A DNA stretch of 23,742 bases from Clostridiales bacterium (GTDB taxonomy: Bacteria; Bacillota_A; Clostridia; Saccharofermentanales; Saccharofermentanaceae): positions 1 through 23,742 of the forward strand of contig JAGCGE010000023.1 of the NCBI GenBank assembly GCA_017649745.1, read 5' to 3'. How positions within the stretch are numbered: position 1 is the stretch's first letter; the number at the start of each line of letters is the position of its first letter. Under the pieces are notes generated by a model that ran no database searches, was not told the origin of the DNA, and worked only from the letters and a program-made list of their open reading frames with translations. The position numbers were made by a program, and so were the translations under genes. This document shows, in pieces, positions 21,741 to 23,742 of this stretch.

Positions 21741-23072
21741 ATGTCAGGTGCTATCGAACAACCAAGATTTACATGCGCGCTCGGCGCTTGCCAGAGCGTA
21801 GTGGCCATAAAGAAAGGCGTACCGATCCTTCACTCGGGTCCGGGCTGTGGAGTTCAGGTCTCACGGATAATCGGACAGGGTGAAGGCTATGCAGGCGGTT
21901 CTACAATGCCCTGCACCAACTCCGAAGAGGCGGACGTCGTATTCGGCGGCGAGAAAAAATTAAGGAATGTTATCGAGAATTCCTTCAAGGTAATAGACGG
22001 TGATCTTTATGTCGTCATCACGGGATGCACAGCTGCGATTACGGGTGACGACATCGCCTCCGTCGTAGGCGAGTTCCAGCTTGACGACAAGCCTGTCGTA
22101 TACGTTGAAGAAGGCGGCTTCAAGTCCAATAACTACGTTAGCCACTCAAGAGTAGTAAACGCTATCATCGACCAGTACGTCGACAAGTTCCACGAAGACG
22201 ATGAAGTGATTCAGGGACTGGTAAATGTATTTGCAAGCATCCCTTATCATGATCCTTAGTGGAACGGCAACTTAGAGCAGCTCAAGAGGATACTCACAGG
22301 CATCGGCCTCAAGGTCAACATCCTCTTCGGCAACGAATCAGAAGGCGTATCCGAGTGGAAGACGATCCCCCAGGCACAGTTCAACATCTTTGTGGGTTCC
22401 TGGGCAGGACTCGATATCGTAAAGCACCTCAAGAGAAAGTACGGCACGCCTTATCTGCATTTCCCCTACACGCCGATCGGCGCAAAGGAGACTTCAGAGT
22501 TCCTGAGAAGAGTTGCAGAGTTCGGCGAACTCGACCAGAAGAAGGTAGAAGCATTTATCGACCGCGAAGAGAAGAAGTTCTATTCGCACATCGACAAGAT
22601 GGCAAGCTTCATGCTCGAGTTCAGATACGGAATCCCCAGAAGATTCTATTCGCTCGCTGACGCTTCCTACTCTTTGGGTTTCTCCAAGTTCCTCTTGAAC
22701 GAGCTTGGCATTATCCCCGGGATCCAGTTCATCGTTGACGACATCCCTGAGAAGTATCAGGAGAGCGTGTTAGACGAGTTCTCCAGGATATCGGATCTCC
22801 AGAGAAGAGACGTCCAGGTCGTCTTCGATCCCGATGCGGGCTTGGATCAGCAAAAGCTCCTCGAAGATGCAAAAGATTATGAGGATAAGCGTCTTCTGAT
22901 CCTCGGCAGTTCATGGGACAAGCACATCGCGGATGAGCTAAATGCGGACCTCCTGATAATCTCAGTTCCGGTCCAGCACAGACTCGTAATGAACTGCGGT
23001 TACTTAGGATATGAAGGCGGACTGCGCGCCATAGAAGACATCTATGACAGAGTCCTTGCCACATACAGATAA
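21741..23072 (+). pseudogene. Nitrogenase-like component 1, K-type subunit, in-frame TAG
   Basis: A NifK-like partner of the D subunit, 443 codons if read through, short like NifN or MarK-type chains. Cys12 or 17, Cys36 (GPGCG) and Cys96 (VITGCTAAITGDDI) are P-cluster-type residues, and FGGEKKLRNVIENS is typical. Codon 173 (22257-22259) is TAG inside YHDP-stop-WNGNLEQLKR, where relatives usually have an aromatic residue before WxGNL. The frame before and after is intact, with family-like sequence to the normal TAA. So it is a recent point mutation, a sequencing error or readthrough, not a decayed gene. AGAGGAGG inside the D gene drives translation. Gene callers may split it in two. Confidence 0.8.

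Positions 23073-23742
<670 letters not shown>

Noticed and set aside
22257..22259. Pyrrolysine or genome-wide TAG reassignment
   Set aside because: TAG ends at least two other genes in the window, and no pyl gene or special downstream structure was seen. Local suppression remains possible.
22259..22660. Arg-rich open frame after the TAG of the K-like gene
   Set aside because: It is a shifted frame of the K gene; the true continuation is in the original frame from 22260.
20240..23072. NifEN cofactor scaffold instead of D/K
   Set aside because: A NifH-like gene follows directly and no separate D/K pair is seen. It cannot be fully excluded without the downstream region.

Overview
The window looks like chromosome of an anaerobic Clostridia-type Firmicute (gut or rumen like). 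Supporting signs are strong AGGAGG ribosome binding sites, BlaI/BlaR1-type regulation, a DUF4417 protein, LysR regulators and nitrogenase-like genes in a non-diazotroph-like context. It falls into two parts that meet at about position 7,213-7,257.

Part A (1 to about 7,210) is the right end of an integrated element, visibly more A+T rich than the rest. It starts with about 650 bases without a clear gene but with many hairpins. A rightward row of small genes (654-3299) follows. It includes an NTF2-fold immunity-like protein, a transglutaminase-like protein and an Imm6-like immunity protein. A leftward three-gene group (4796-3378) encodes a DUF4417 protein, an orphan HExxH toxin-like module and a zinc-ribbon protein. 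Then come an XRE-type regulator and a tyrosine integrase. Just past the integrase are two tandem and one inverted copy of an 11-mer, probably integrase arm sites, and the 3' half of a tRNA-Thr(TGT). That tRNA half marks the element end; the intact tRNA should lie at the other end, left of this window.

Part B (from about 7,260) is host chromosome. First is a leftward blaI-blaR1-type pair with clear operators; its sensor carries a degenerate NlpC/P60 domain. Then comes a leftward O-acetylhomoserine sulfhydrylase (metY). From 11,075 to the right edge everything runs rightward: a GNAT acetyltransferase; an SsuABC/TauABC-like uptake transporter; a DUF4418 membrane protein with a MacB/LolCDE-like permease and ATPase; a LysR regulator; an HD-domain protein; two tiny proteins sharing one four-cysteine motif; a second, paralogous LysR regulator behind a possible cysteine-codon attenuator; and a nitrogenase-like set in the order D-K-H, with H cut by the window edge.

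The most interesting content is this nitrogenase-like cluster. The reductase is NifH-like at every key residue. The D-like subunit keeps three P-cluster-type cysteines and the cofactor-type cysteine but lacks the NifD cofactor histidine. The K-like gene is broken by one in-frame TAG. With an uptake transporter and metY nearby, the working hypothesis is a reductase for a small imported organic compound, perhaps a sulfur compound as in methylthio-alkane reductase, and not a classical N2 fixer. The substrate cannot be read from the sequence.
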